64,000 nt of DNA, taken from Bin55 sp965205965 (GTDB lineage: Bacteria; Pseudomonadota; Gammaproteobacteria; Pseudomonadales; Azotimanducaceae). Shown here one piece after another: positions 19,080 to 28,379 of this stretch (the first letter of the stretch is position 1; each line of letters opens with the position of its first letter). The stretch covers positions 1,302,001 to 1,366,000 of the forward strand of contig CBDBHT010000007.1 of assembly GCA_965205965.1 (NCBI GenBank), read 5' to 3'. Under the pieces are notes generated by a model. It was not told the DNA's origin. It saw only the letters and a list, made by a program, of their open reading frames with translations, and ran no database searches. The position numbers were made by a program, and so were the translations under genes.

Positions 19080-20129
19080 TCACGTTGAAATCGACTTGAG
19101 AAGCTTAATCGTAGCAGCAGAAATTCCAAAGTCTGCCGTTGCTTGAAGCTGATGCCAGCGGAAAGGTCCATCGTCCATGATTTCGTTGATGCTGTGCTTT
19201 AGGTGCAATACATAGGGAACGAATTCTACTTCCAAATGCGAAAGCGAATGTTTGAGCGTCTGTGCAGCTTCAATTTTTGTTACGTACGATTCAGAGATTC
19301 CTATCGACTTGGCATATCTTATTTCATCCATGCCATTGGGTATCTCTGGTGGAGACCAGAGCGCAGGCCAAATGCCGTCATTGGGACGTTTTTTCAATAA
19401 GCATTCACCACGCGAATTAATCACTAACAGCACATTTATGCGTATAGATCGCTTTTTTGTTCGGGGGGCAGTCTTTAGTTCTAAACGGGTCCGAGACATG
19501 AGGAGTATTTTGCATTTTTCAGCAACGGGGCACATCCCACATTGAGGAATTCGAGAACGGCATATTGTTGCGCCAAGGTCCATGATTGCTTGCGTGTATT
19601 CGTGGACACGATCAGTAGGTGTGTGTGAGCTGGCAAGCGTCCAAATGGCTGATTCGGACCGCACGTTTTTTCGCGTATTATCAAGGTGGTGAAATCTTCT
19701 CAACACGCGACGTACGTTAGCATCCAGAATGACACCTTTTTTTTGAAATGCTTGCGAAAGAATAGCTCCTGCGGTAGATCGACCAATACCTGGTAGTGCT
19801 ACAAGCTGATCGAAATTTCTTGGCATTCGTCCGCGATGTTTGTCTTGAATGATCCGAGCTGCACTGTGTAGATTCCGAGCGCGTCTGTAATAACCGAGAC
19901 CACTCCACATTGACATCACATCGTCCGCCGTTGCGTTTGCCAGTGCTTTCAAACTCGGGAACCGGGTTAAAAAACGTTTGTAGTAGGGAATAACGGTGGA
20001 GACTTGTGTTTGCTGTAGCATGATTTCCGCTATCCATACGCGATAGCCGGTTTGGTTTTTCTGCCATGGCAAGTCTTTGCGTCCATGCTCATCCCACCAT
20101 GCAAGGAGACTCCGTGCAAACCAATCCAC
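19080..20129 (-). CDS. mutY: Adenine DNA glycosylase MutY
   Basis: MutY removes adenine mispaired with 8-oxoguanine. The protein is 349 residues (350 in E. coli). The N-terminal part carries MLQQTQVSTVIPYY, the helix-hairpin-helix LPGIGRSTAGAI, and the catalytic aspartate in ILDANVRRVL. The [4Fe-4S] cluster ligands are in the pattern C-x6-C-x2-C-x5-C within CRSRIPQCGMCPVAEKC. The C-terminal NUDIX-like domain that recognises 8-oxoguanine follows (ECLLKKRPNDGIWPALWSPP). It is the first gene of a mutY-yggX operon. Confidence 0.94.
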   Translation of the reverse strand: MDWFARSLLAWWDEHGRKDLPWQKNQTGYRVWIAEIMLQQTQVSTVIPYYKRFLTRFPSLKALANATADDVMSMWSGLGYYRRARNLHSAARIIQDKHRGRMPRNFDQLVALPGIGRSTAGAILSQAFQKKGVILDANVRRVLRRFHHLDNTRKNVRSESAIWTLASSHTPTDRVHEYTQAIMDLGATICRSRIPQCGMCPVAEKCKILLMSRTRLELKTAPRTKKRSIRINVLLVINSRGECLLKKRPNDGIWPALWSPPEIPNGMDEIRYAKSIGISESYVTKIEAAQTLKHSLSHLEVEFVPYVLHLKHSINEIMDDGPFRWHQLQATADFGISAATIKLLKSIST

Positions 20130-21210
20130 TATCGGTACCTTCCTACTATATTTGTAAGTATTAATCTCGATAGGGCTACCATGAAGTTGTGTTTTTCGTT
20201 AGCGATGCCTCTTGAGAAGAATCTCGCGAACATCCATTCGTTCATAAACCTGATCTAGAGATCCATGCACACTATTCTGCGCACTGCGCAGACGAACTCC
20301 TATGAGCTCCGTTAAATGTCTACGCTGTCTGTAGCTCTCGGAGCTGCAAACTAATCCTTCCACCAAAATTAAAGGACTCGAACCTTTTGGGTTGCATGTT
20401 TTGGCTCGCATTCAAATCACAATCAGCCGATGTCAGTTTGCTTTATGGCATGCCGCTACGAACAAAGCATGGCCATGTCGATTTTTCGGGCCGGCCTTTT
20501 CCACTTGGTCGACTGTCAGCACCTTCAGCGTTATACGCCAACTGACGTGCGAATAACCTCTAGCTTTGCTTCAGTATCGAACGACTTGCACTGATTTCTT
20601 GTTCGGCATTTTAGCCCGGTGCTTAAAGCGGATTCTTTTTTTCAGCGATACTCAATGCCACTCTTGGGCGTGTGACCTTGCTTGCTTCTCGTGACTATTC
20701 GAACCTTTTGGGGCTCAGCCAATGACTCGCTATAAAGACTTAAGCATCCGCCGATTCGATTCGCGCTTAGGTAATATCATGCTATCCGACGATGACGCTG
20801 GCGACGGTAAATCGGCATCAATGCTTATTGCGGCGGCACCGTCTTTGAACTCAACGTCCATATTGCAACATCATCGAAAGGTCACACCAGACGGATATCC
20901 CCCCCCCCCCAATTATCCCTCTGCTCTTTTGGTAACAATCCATTCTTTCGTACAACGCCATATGGAAACCTCTATTAACCTACAGGCAGCTATTCTTCGA
21001 AATAAATAACCCTTGAATATCATATGATGATAATAGGGAATGGGGCCCGTCAAAGCAGCAATTAATGGAGGTGTCCATATTTCACAACAAAGATTGCCGT
21101 TTCCAGCACTCGTCTAGGTTCACATGAGTCTGCTGAAAGAATTTGGCTTAATAGAAGTAAGTTCACACGAAACACCTATCAATTGAATCTGTGTCGTCTA
21201 ATCAGATGAG
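20130..21210. other. Long spacer, probably decayed coding DNA
   Basis: About 1.1 kb without an intact gene. Minus-strand frames keep short protein-like stretches (for example 20199-20411 and around 20590-20830) that are interrupted by stops and shifts. In related genomes asmA follows here; I could not confirm that it is asmA. A 12-base C run lies at 20899-20910. A 14-base motif, TCGAACCTTTTGGG, occurs twice (about 20378 and 20702). Confidence 0.4.
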
Positions 21211-21320
21211 TACTTCTATTTATTGCTATTCTGACGAATGCGTTCTCTATATAAGTATTTGATTTTTAGTAATTATTTCTTTCATATAATAACAAGTGTG
21301 TAGGTTAATAGAGGCTTCCA
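21211..21320. repeat. AT-rich dispersed repeat family C, copy 1
   Basis: About 110 bp sharing TTCTATTTATTGCTATTC, TGACGAAT and TATTTGATTTTTA with copies at 43179 (inverted) and 59161. The right end, TTAATAGAGG, is the inverted form of the family's CCTCTATTTA left end; the left end here is worn. It is non-coding. Confidence 0.6.
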
Positions 21321-21494
21321 AGTACGTGGTTCCCTCTTTATCCATCTAGTCGTATATGTGGAAGCGAGGAGTAATGTGATCTGTCGAAGATACAATACTT
21401 GGATAGTAACTCGCTTGATGGTGCTCTGAGGAGTGAACGTCGCTTTTTCTGAAAACAAAATTTAATTTCTGTGCTTCATAAGTACACTTAGTGC

Positions 21495-21890
21495 ATGACT
21501 AGCGTGGAACAATGGGACCCTTCGGCTGCTACGCTCACCGTGAAACACCGCGAAATTCTTAATAAAGCTGCTTCTTCGCTTGAAGCACATGAACTAGGCT
21601 TAAATCAAACCGAGCAATCAATTTTGCAGCCCGTTCTACGGTTGAATCCAGAAATTTGGTCGCGTTTTGCGGATGAAGTCGATGATGAGGTTCTAGTTGA
21701 CTGGATCAAAGTCCTAACTCTAGCAGAGCATGTACTTAGCGGCTTTGAATGTGGTTCCAAGTCTCCGGTCATTGCGCTATTTCGAAACTTAAAAAGTCGA
21801 GGGCCGCTTCCTGATGGGCTTACTGATTGGATACGCGCAAACACATCGAACCGGTTTTTACCTTATGGAAGTTTACTTGATCGGCTCTGA
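21495..21890 (+). CDS. Hypothetical protein, 131 residues
   Basis: An intact frame starting at ATG 21495. The product is soluble, acidic and mostly helical by composition, without cysteine pairs, signal peptide or known motif; it contains two conserved-looking blocks (HREILNKAASSLEAHELGL and DEVDDEVLVDWIKVLTLAEH). It is convergent with the ctpA-envC-gpmI operon. I do not recognise the family. Codon use looks like the neighbouring core genes. Confidence 0.55.
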   Translation: MTSVEQWDPSAATLTVKHREILNKAASSLEAHELGLNQTEQSILQPVLRLNPEIWSRFADEVDDEVLVDWIKVLTLAEHVLSGFECGSKSPVIALFRNLKSRGPLPDGLTDWIRANTSNRFLPYGSLLDRL

Positions 21891-22034
21891 ATCTCCGTTC
21901 TATTGCTGCTGATCAAAAGACACCAGCCCTAAAGACTAAGACAAGCACTTGGTTAACGGCTCACGAGTCGTGGCTACACCATCAACCACAGATTCGCTAT
22001 AAGGACCTCACTTATAGTCGTCGTGCGTTAAAAT

Positions 22035-23216
22035 CTATGGATGTCTTTGAAGATGTTCGATCGCGCGTCGAATGAGTGGATCCAAAGTTGTTCCTACCAA
22101 GCGCGGATCGATTTCTTCATCAAACGGGATATCCGGACCAATACCATTACTTAGTACCAATCCACTTTTAGGCAATATATAACGGGCCGTTGTAAGCTTT
22201 ATTGTATGTCCACCAGAGTAGATCATTAGTGATTGTACCGAACCCTTCCCAAAGGTATTAGTTCCTAGCAAAGTCGCTCTGCCGTAATCTTGTAAAGTAC
22301 CAGCAACCAACTCAGCCGCCGAAGCAGTACCATCATTAATAAGTATTGCAATTGGGATGCCCTCCAATACGTCTCCAGGCTTAGACTCATACACGCTAGA
22401 GTCAGAAGGGTTACGTGCTTCAACTCGTACAATGACTTGTGCATCAAGAAACAGTCCAGCAACTCCGACTGCCTCCGTAAGCAAGCCGCCTGGATTGTTG
22501 CGTAAATCGATGATTAAGCCGAAGAGTCTATCTTCGCTATTCAATCTTAGAATGGCTTCGGAAATGTCTTTTTGGGCGGGCTCTAAAAATTGTGTTATGT
22601 GCAGATAACCGTAATTTCGCTTCAGCATGTAAGATGTGACAATGGGTGTGACGATAGTATCTCGAACGATTTCAAATTCAGTTGGCTTGTCTTCTCTATG
22701 TCTTTGAACGGTGATATGTACCGACGTTTCTCGTTTGCCGCGAATCTTTTTAGTAACCTCTTTAAGCGATGCATTCTTTATGGACTGATGGTCCACGGCA
22801 ACGATTCTGTCTCCAGATTCCAATCCGGCGGCGGCTGCGGGTGACGCAGCAAGTAGTGCCACGATAACGACCGCATCGTCTTGAAAGGTGATTTCTGCTC
22901 CAATGCCTGAATATTCATGGGTCGTTGCTTTGATCAATTGTTCACAGTCCGATCCGGTGAAATAATCGGCATGATCATCGTCTAACGTTCCAACCATGCC
23001 TTTGATAGCACCGTCGACTAATTCTTCTCGTGATACCGAATCAATATGGGAATCACTGACAGTTCTCAGTGCCGACACAAGTAATTCTTCATCGCTATTC
23101 TTGAACGTCGGCGTCGGTTGATCCATCGTGCGTGTAAATGCGACTCCCAGTATGACGCCTATAGCCATACAGCTAGTGAGGACAAGGAAATTTTTGATGC
23201 GAGACATAATGGACAC
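22035..23216 (-). CDS. ctpA: Carboxyl-terminal processing protease (S41)
   Basis: A periplasmic S41 serine protease of the CtpA/Prc type, 393 residues. It has an N-terminal signal anchor (VLTSCMAIGVILGVAF), a PDZ domain near residues 95-180 (EYSGIGAEITFQDD and ESGDRIVAVDHQSI) and the protease core. The catalytic Ser is in NDGTASAAEL near residue 302 and the general-base Lys in NTFGKGSVQS about 25 residues later. It is the last gene of a gpmI-envC-ctpA operon; the stop of envC lies 14 bases upstream. In relatives this protease trims lipoproteins and cell-wall hydrolases. Confidence 0.93.
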   Translation of the reverse strand: MSIMSRIKNFLVLTSCMAIGVILGVAFTRTMDQPTPTFKNSDEELLVSALRTVSDSHIDSVSREELVDGAIKGMVGTLDDDHADYFTGSDCEQLIKATTHEYSGIGAEITFQDDAVVIVALLAASPAAAAGLESGDRIVAVDHQSIKNASLKEVTKKIRGKRETSVHITVQRHREDKPTEFEIVRDTIVTPIVTSYMLKRNYGYLHITQFLEPAQKDISEAILRLNSEDRLFGLIIDLRNNPGGLLTEAVGVAGLFLDAQVIVRVEARNPSDSSVYESKPGDVLEGIPIAILINDGTASAAELVAGTLQDYGRATLLGTNTFGKGSVQSLMIYSGGHTIKLTTARYILPKSGLVLSNGIGPDIPFDEEIDPRLVGTTLDPLIRRAIEHLQRHP

Positions 23217-23230
23217 AACAATCTCGTACT

Positions 23231-24361
23231 TTAGTTATTCAACCAAGTGAGTGGGTCAATTGATTTGCCATCACGTCGGACTTCAAAATAAAGGCCGTCT
23301 GTAGGCTGACCGCCGCTTCGTCCCACCGTAGCGATGATTTCTCCAGCTTCCACACGGTCTCCTAATTGCTTGTAGATCGAATCGCAATAAGCATATAACG
23401 ATAGCAGTGCTTTGCCATGATCAATGATCACCATTAAACCAAATCCCTGCAACCAGTCAGCAAAGACGATTCGACCACTATCCATTGCACGTACTTTCGT
23501 TCCTGCACTCGCCCTGAAAAGCATACCCTCCCATCGCATTCGCCCGTCTACTTTCGAATCCCCATATCGCTTCTGTATCTCTCCTGTAACGGGTAGCGCA
23601 TTTAACATCGGCTCGGATGTGGAACCATTTTCTGCAATCAATTGCTCACTATTGGACTGGGGTATGGCAGCTACCAATCGGGCTAAACGATTTCGATTAC
23701 TCGATAATATCGCCAACGTTGATTGCTTTGTCGCGATTTGCCGTTGGAGTGTCGTAATGAGTACTTCCCGACGAGACCTTTCGGAGGATAACTGCCGTCG
23801 TTGCAGCTCGAGGTTATTGATCCGATCAAGCCTCGACGTCTTTTGTTGTTCTAGAATCGCGGTGTTATTGCTAAGCGATTCAAAGATGCGGCGGTAATCG
23901 TCTAGTAGATTGATACTGACCTTCGCAAAAATACCGTGGTAGCGGCTGAAACGTCCAATTTTCGATAGATCGTCTTGATTGAGGAATACCGTAAGAAAAT
24001 TTTGGTTGGTGTCTTTATAAGCTTGCCTTAGGTGTACCGCCACGCGTTCTGCTTGTATCTCCCGATCATGATCTAAATCCATTTGCTCTTCTTCCAGCAG
24101 TGCAATCCCGGCTTCGATACGTTTCAATTCTTGCTCTATCAATCTTATCTCATTGCCAAGAGATGAAATACTCTTATCTACACTTGTAACTTCCGCCTGC
24201 ACTTGCGCTAACCGTTCGTCGGCTTTGCCGATCCATATTTTGACATCGTTCAACTGATGGAGTACGTCGTTCAGCTGTCGTTCAAGATCATCATCGACGA
24301 CCGCACCGACCACTCCGCAAGTGAACACCACGCTCGTTACAAATGTAAATCTGTGTATCAT
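23231..24361 (-). CDS. envC: Murein hydrolase activator EnvC
   Basis: The 376-residue protein has a signal peptide, a long coiled coil from about residue 25 to 230, and a C-terminal LytM/M23 domain from about 255. The LytM domain keeps the fold (GTKVRAMDSGRIVFADW, GLMVIIDHGKALLSLYAYC, GEIIATVGRSGG, LYFEVRRDGKSIDP), but the zinc-binding histidine/aspartate set is incomplete, as in EnvC proteins, which activate amidases at the septum and do not cut murein themselves. It sits between gpmI and ctpA, the normal gammaproteobacterial order. Confidence 0.92.
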   Translation of the reverse strand: MIHRFTFVTSVVFTCGVVGAVVDDDLERQLNDVLHQLNDVKIWIGKADERLAQVQAEVTSVDKSISSLGNEIRLIEQELKRIEAGIALLEEEQMDLDHDREIQAERVAVHLRQAYKDTNQNFLTVFLNQDDLSKIGRFSRYHGIFAKVSINLLDDYRRIFESLSNNTAILEQQKTSRLDRINNLELQRRQLSSERSRREVLITTLQRQIATKQSTLAILSSNRNRLARLVAAIPQSNSEQLIAENGSTSEPMLNALPVTGEIQKRYGDSKVDGRMRWEGMLFRASAGTKVRAMDSGRIVFADWLQGFGLMVIIDHGKALLSLYAYCDSIYKQLGDRVEAGEIIATVGRSGGQPTDGLYFEVRRDGKSIDPLTWLNN

Positions 24362-24386
24362 CTGCTGGGTTGCGCATTTTCTTTAC

Positions 24387-25922
24387 TCATTGAATTAACG
24401 ACTGTCCGGTCATTTCATCTGGTACGCTGAGTTGCATCAATGAAAGCAATGTGGGTGCGACATCCGCCAGCGACCCACGCTTCCGTAGTTCTAATGATCG
24501 GGAACCAACGTACACTAGAGGTACTGGCCCCGTAGTATGTGCCGTGTGTGGTTGGCCATCCGCGGGGTTCAGCATCTGTTCTACGTTTCCATGATCGCTG
24601 GTTATCAAGCAATGAGAATTCGTCCGATTTATTGCTTCAGTAATTCGGCCGAGACTAGCGTCGATAGCTTCTACAGCTTTTACCGCGGCATTAAATTTCC
24701 CCGTGTGCCCGACCATGTCGCCGTTGGCGAAATTGCACACAATGAAATCGACTTCGTCGTTACCGATCGCGTGTACTACACGGTCGGTTATTAGTGAGCA
24801 ACTCATTTCGGGAGCTAGATCATAGGTTGATACACTTGGTGAAGGTATAAAGTGACGGCCCTCTTCATCAAACGGTTCTTCGCGACCACCGGAGAAGAAA
24901 TACGTCACGTGTGCGTATTTCTCGGTCTCCGCAATACGTAACTGAGACTTGCCAAGGTTAGCTAGATGTTCCCCAAGGGAATTTGAAATGCTCGTTGGAG
25001 AGAACGCCACTTTAACGGGTGTATGGTGGGAGCCACCATCAATCGCTCTACCGTAAGATGCCATGGCTACGAATAACGCAAGCGCAGGGTGTGACTTTCG
25101 TTTGAACCCAATACCTTCTCCTCCTATCAGTGCGGTGCTCAGTTGACGTGCGCGGTCGGCGCGGAAATTCATGAATACCACGGCATCACCGTCCTGCACG
25201 GGCGTGGGTCTACCAACTAATGTCGGTTTTACAAACTCGTCAAATTCACCGAGTTCATATGCCGTCCTCAATGCGGTATTTTCGTTGCTTGCCGAACGAC
25301 TGGCCACACATTCAGTCAGTAATCGGTATGCTGCCTTGGTACGTTCCCAACGACGGTCCCGGTCCATTGCATAGTATCTGCCGCATATACTTGCGATTCC
25401 TCGTTGACCAAGCGATTCACAAGTCGATTGGATTTTTCGAAGGGTTGTTTCCGCACTTTTCGGAGGTGTATCGCGACCGTCAAGAAAGGCGTGTACGATT
25501 ACCTCACAGTCATGTGTAGCTGCAACTCTGATCAACTCAATGAAATGGTTTTCGTGACTATGTACGCCTCCGGGTGATAGAAGACCCATGAGATGTAACT
25601 TTTGATTCGGTATCGCGTTAATGGCTGCTAGAAATGCAGGGTTGTTTGCAAATGAACCATCCTCAATGGTACGGTCGATTCTCGCAAGATCTTGGCAGAT
25701 AACGCGGCCTGCGCCAAGCACCATGTGACCAACTTCAGAGTTGCCCATCTGGCCAATGGGAAGTCCGACACTTTCTCCGGAACAATCCAAAAGTGCAGTC
25801 GGACGGCGGCTCCATAGATCATCCCACACGGGCGTCCGTCCTTGGGCTATTGCATTGTACTTGCGAGATTCGCTATACCCCCAACCGTCCAAGATGATGA
25901 GCATTGTGGTTGGAGACATCAT
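24387..25922 (-). CDS. gpmI: 2,3-bisphosphoglycerate-independent phosphoglycerate mutase
   Basis: GpmI interconverts 3- and 2-phosphoglycerate in glycolysis and gluconeogenesis with two Mn ions. The length is 511 residues (514 in E. coli). The first metal aspartate is in LIILDGWGY, the phosphoserine nucleophile is Ser62 of GNSEVGH, and the C-terminal metal site reads SDHGNVEQM near residue 440 and TAHTTGPVP further on. ATG 25922 and 25919 are adjacent starts. It is divergent from the rhodanese gene at 26024 and is the first gene of gpmI-envC-ctpA. Confidence 0.96.
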   Translation of the reverse strand: MMSPTTMLIILDGWGYSESRKYNAIAQGRTPVWDDLWSRRPTALLDCSGESVGLPIGQMGNSEVGHMVLGAGRVICQDLARIDRTIEDGSFANNPAFLAAINAIPNQKLHLMGLLSPGGVHSHENHFIELIRVAATHDCEVIVHAFLDGRDTPPKSAETTLRKIQSTCESLGQRGIASICGRYYAMDRDRRWERTKAAYRLLTECVASRSASNENTALRTAYELGEFDEFVKPTLVGRPTPVQDGDAVVFMNFRADRARQLSTALIGGEGIGFKRKSHPALALFVAMASYGRAIDGGSHHTPVKVAFSPTSISNSLGEHLANLGKSQLRIAETEKYAHVTYFFSGGREEPFDEEGRHFIPSPSVSTYDLAPEMSCSLITDRVVHAIGNDEVDFIVCNFANGDMVGHTGKFNAAVKAVEAIDASLGRITEAINRTNSHCLITSDHGNVEQMLNPADGQPHTAHTTGPVPLVYVGSRSLELRKRGSLADVAPTLLSLMQLSVPDEMTGQSLIQ

Positions 25923-26023
25923 AGATCACATGAAACCGGAACCAGCTAATTTTATCGTTGAAAGCAGTCTCTTGATGGTGCTTTCGTATAATTAAAGACT
26001 CTCAAGTATTCGGTCTACGCTCC

Positions 26024-26440
26024 GTGGAGCAATTTTTTGAATTCATTAGCAATCATCCAATTTTGATTGGTGCGTTTGTCTTGTTGCTTATTCTTTTTAT
26101 TCGTAATGAAGTATCGCGCGGTGGACGTACTATTACCGCGCAGGAGCTAGTCAATCTCACCAATCGTGAAAAGGCAGTAATAGTTGACGTGCGCGACGTC
26201 CAAGCATACAAGGAAGGACATATCCTCAACTCCGTTAATATTCCGCACGCGGCACTTAAATCGCGGATATCTGAAATCGAGAAGCACAAGAACAGCAAGA
26301 TCATAATCGCTTGCAAAATGGGACAGCATGCGGGAATCGCAGGTGCAGCTTTACGTAAAGCAGGCTTCCAGAATGTTTTCAGGTTACGTGGCGGCTTGGC
26401 CGAGTGGCGAAATCAGAATATGCCATTGGTCAAAGGTTGA
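26024..26440 (+). CDS. yibN: Membrane-anchored rhodanese-like protein (YibN type)
   Basis: A single-domain rhodanese of 138 residues with an N-terminal membrane helix (PILIGAFVLLLILFI) that places the domain in the cytoplasm. The active-site loop is IIACKMGQHAG with the sulfur-accepting cysteine at residue 97. The CxxGxxA loop and the GGLAEW ending are typical. It is divergent from gpmI and four bases ahead of secB, as in many gammaproteobacteria. Confidence 0.9.
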   Translation: MEQFFEFISNHPILIGAFVLLLILFIRNEVSRGGRTITAQELVNLTNREKAVIVDVRDVQAYKEGHILNSVNIPHAALKSRISEIEKHKNSKIIIACKMGQHAGIAGAALRKAGFQNVFRLRGGLAEWRNQNMPLVKG

Positions 26441-26444
26441 ATTG

Positions 26445-26921
26445 ATGCCTAGTCGGCAGGTACAAGCGAATCTTCGAATTGAGAGAATTTACCTTAGAAA
26501 GCTCGTTTTTGAGATTTTTAACACACCGGATTTGTATGACCAAAAATGGTTACCGGACGTGAAAGTAGATATGAACGTAACGCACAAGATTATTGGTGAA
26601 GGACGCTACGAGGTAGTTATATCTGCAAACGTTGAAGCGCAACTGAATCGAAAGCCCGTATTGCAGTTGAAAATAGAACAAGCAGGAATGTTTCACGTAG
26701 GAGGCGTTAAAGAAGGGACTAGTGAAATGAATCAGCTGTTGATGGTGGTTTGCTCGAACATGCTCTTCCCGTATGTGCGCGAAGCAATCGATAATATCAC
26801 CGTAAGGGGCGCACTTCCCCCCTTTGCACTTGCGCCCGTCAACTTCGAAGCATTGGTCCGGCAAGCAATCGGTGAACGTAAAAATCAGCTTAATATCACC
26901 GAAGATACAGTCCTGAATTGA
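26445..26921 (+). CDS. secB: Protein-export chaperone SecB
   Basis: SecB keeps preproteins unfolded and delivers them to SecA. I take ATG 26445, which follows the yibN stop by four bases and gives a 158-residue protein, the usual length, instead of the earlier in-frame codon 39 residues upstream inside yibN. Family marks are ERIYLRKLVFEIFNTP, the NVEAQLNRKPVLQLKIEQAGMF-type strand pair, CSNMLFPYVREAI and the LPPFALAPVNFEAL segment. It is co-directional with yibN. Confidence 0.94.
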   Translation: MPSRQVQANLRIERIYLRKLVFEIFNTPDLYDQKWLPDVKVDMNVTHKIIGEGRYEVVISANVEAQLNRKPVLQLKIEQAGMFHVGGVKEGTSEMNQLLMVVCSNMLFPYVREAIDNITVRGALPPFALAPVNFEALVRQAIGERKNQLNITEDTVLN

Positions 26922-26967
26922 CGTGCGATTTAGTTGACAGACTCGACTATTGAGTAACACGGCAATA

Positions 26968-27420
26968 CTAGGCAAAGTCGATTTGACGCCATGCTTCGTA
27001 CAGTGCTATTGCTACGGCGTTCGAGAGGTTGATGCTACGTGAATGGCTCTGCATTGGTATCCGTAGCACTCTCTCGCTAAACTGTTCTCTTATTGATACG
27101 GGAAGACCATGTGTTTCCGACCCGAACACGAGCGTGTCCCCATCACAATACCGAACGTCAGTATAAGACCGAATCCCTTTTGTCGAGAAAGCAAACGTGC
27201 GGTCTGGTACGGATTCACTTAGTGCCGCGTCTAGTGTTCCGCACACTCTAACTGACACCCATTCCCTATAGTCGAGTCCTGCTCTTTTAAGTTTTGTCGA
27301 TGATAGATCGAATCCCAACGGTTTCACGAGTGCTAGTGAAGCACCGGCATTTGCAGCGAGTCGCATGATGTTGCCGGTATTTGGGGGTATTTCTGGTTGA
27401 TATAAGACTATGTTGAGCAT
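26968..27420 (-). CDS. trmL: tRNA (cytidine/uridine-2'-O)-methyltransferase TrmL
   Basis: TrmL methylates the 2'-hydroxyl of the wobble base in tRNA-Leu isoacceptors. The 150-residue protein is a minimal SPOUT fold: MLNIVLYQPEIPPNTGNIMR at the start, LVFGSETHGLP as motif 2 and LRIPMQSHSRSINLSNAVAI as motif 3, which form the deep trefoil knot that binds SAM. It is convergent with secB. Confidence 0.94.
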   Translation of the reverse strand: MLNIVLYQPEIPPNTGNIMRLAANAGASLALVKPLGFDLSSTKLKRAGLDYREWVSVRVCGTLDAALSESVPDRTFAFSTKGIRSYTDVRYCDGDTLVFGSETHGLPVSIREQFSERVLRIPMQSHSRSINLSNAVAIALYEAWRQIDFA

Positions 27421-28109
27421 GTAGTCGTCGTCCGCGACTAGTTGGATAAATCTACTCCATATTCAGTTCAGTATTTTGCGTCACGATATTTCGAATCCAA
27501 CCGAGTAATTTGAAAACATCTTATTGCATGTCATCGGTATTTTGAGGTATGGCACTTATCAAAGAGGGCATCCGATCCTTGTGCCTTGGGCTTTGGAATG
27601 CCGGCCAAGACCTAACGAAGAAGAAGCTGGACATCTTCACCAAGGAGCATGTATCACTAAGGCAATTACGGCAGAAATTCGACCCGGACAGACACATTGA
27701 AAATGCTATTGGGAAAGTGGAACCACCGAAAGCCAAAAACCCTCGGCAAGAACACAAATCTACCAACTCCCCATACGGAAAAATCTCTTCTAGGTCAAAG
27801 TGAATATGGGGGAACCGTCAAGGCAAAGCGAACCCCGAGTAGTGTGAGCGCACTTATGATTATCCTGATGGTAGCGGCGAGTTGGGCGTTTTCAGAAAAA
27901 GTGGGCTTCCTCGCAAAAGTTCCGTATGGTTCGCTTACGACGAAAAAGCGAAGAAACTCGTAGGGAGCGACACAACCTTCAACAGCCTGCACGGTCTCAC
28001 GTCAGCCATTGAATCGGTTCTCGCCGAGAAAGGGCCTGCCAAGAAGTAGGAATCATCAAGAGGACATCGTTATGAAACATATGAGATTTTGATAATCGTT
28101 ACTCTCTTC
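27421..28109 (+). pseudogene. Degenerate hypothetical gene
   Basis: Plus-strand coding can be followed through two or three frames. It starts at ATG 27549 (MALIKEGIRSLCLGLWNAGQ) with a basic, lysine-rich first part, then changes frame to a segment containing YDYPDGSGELGVFRKSG and ends ...TSAIESVLAEKGPAKK at a stop near 28050. An in-frame stop or shift lies near 27840. I do not recognise the family. The first 130 bases of the interval hold nothing. Confidence 0.4.
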
Positions 28110-28379
28110 TCAGTCCGTTGTTGTTGGATTCACAGGTCCGACTTCAATCGTGAAATGATACTCGTACTGTTCCGCTTGGCTTTCTAAGACCGAATGACCG
28201 TGTACTCGGCACCATGCTGGAATATCTTCTAGTACTCCTGGGTCGGTAGCTACGACCTTAACTCTAGTCCCTTTGGATAGATTCTTTATTCGATCTTGAA
28301 CTCGGATAACTGGCAACGGGCAAAGCAGCCCTCGTACATCGATTAGTTTCGACAAAGATATTATGTTCCCACGTGCCAA
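28110..28379 (-). CDS. TusA/SirA-family sulfur carrier
   Basis: An 89-residue TusA-fold protein. The active cysteine is in the RGLLCPLPVIR motif at about residue 20, and the rest follows the pattern of an alpha/beta sandwich with VKVVATDPGVLEDIPAWCRVHGH. Such proteins pass persulfide sulfur to thiolation enzymes. Its start lies inside the end of the PP-loop gene upstream (19-base overlap), so the two are coupled. I infer that this carrier hands sulfur to that enzyme and not to the DsrE-type TusBCD relay, which is not seen here. Confidence 0.85.
   Translation of the reverse strand: MARGNIISLSKLIDVRGLLCPLPVIRVQDRIKNLSKGTRVKVVATDPGVLEDIPAWCRVHGHSVLESQAEQYEYHFTIEVGPVNPTTTD

Noticed and set aside
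20371..20387. A T-arm-like hairpin (AAAGG-TTCGAGT-CCTTT on the minus strand) that looks like the end of a tRNA
   Set aside because: No D-arm or anticodon arm can be built at the required distance and there is no CCA or acceptor partner, so it is not a tRNA or tmRNA.
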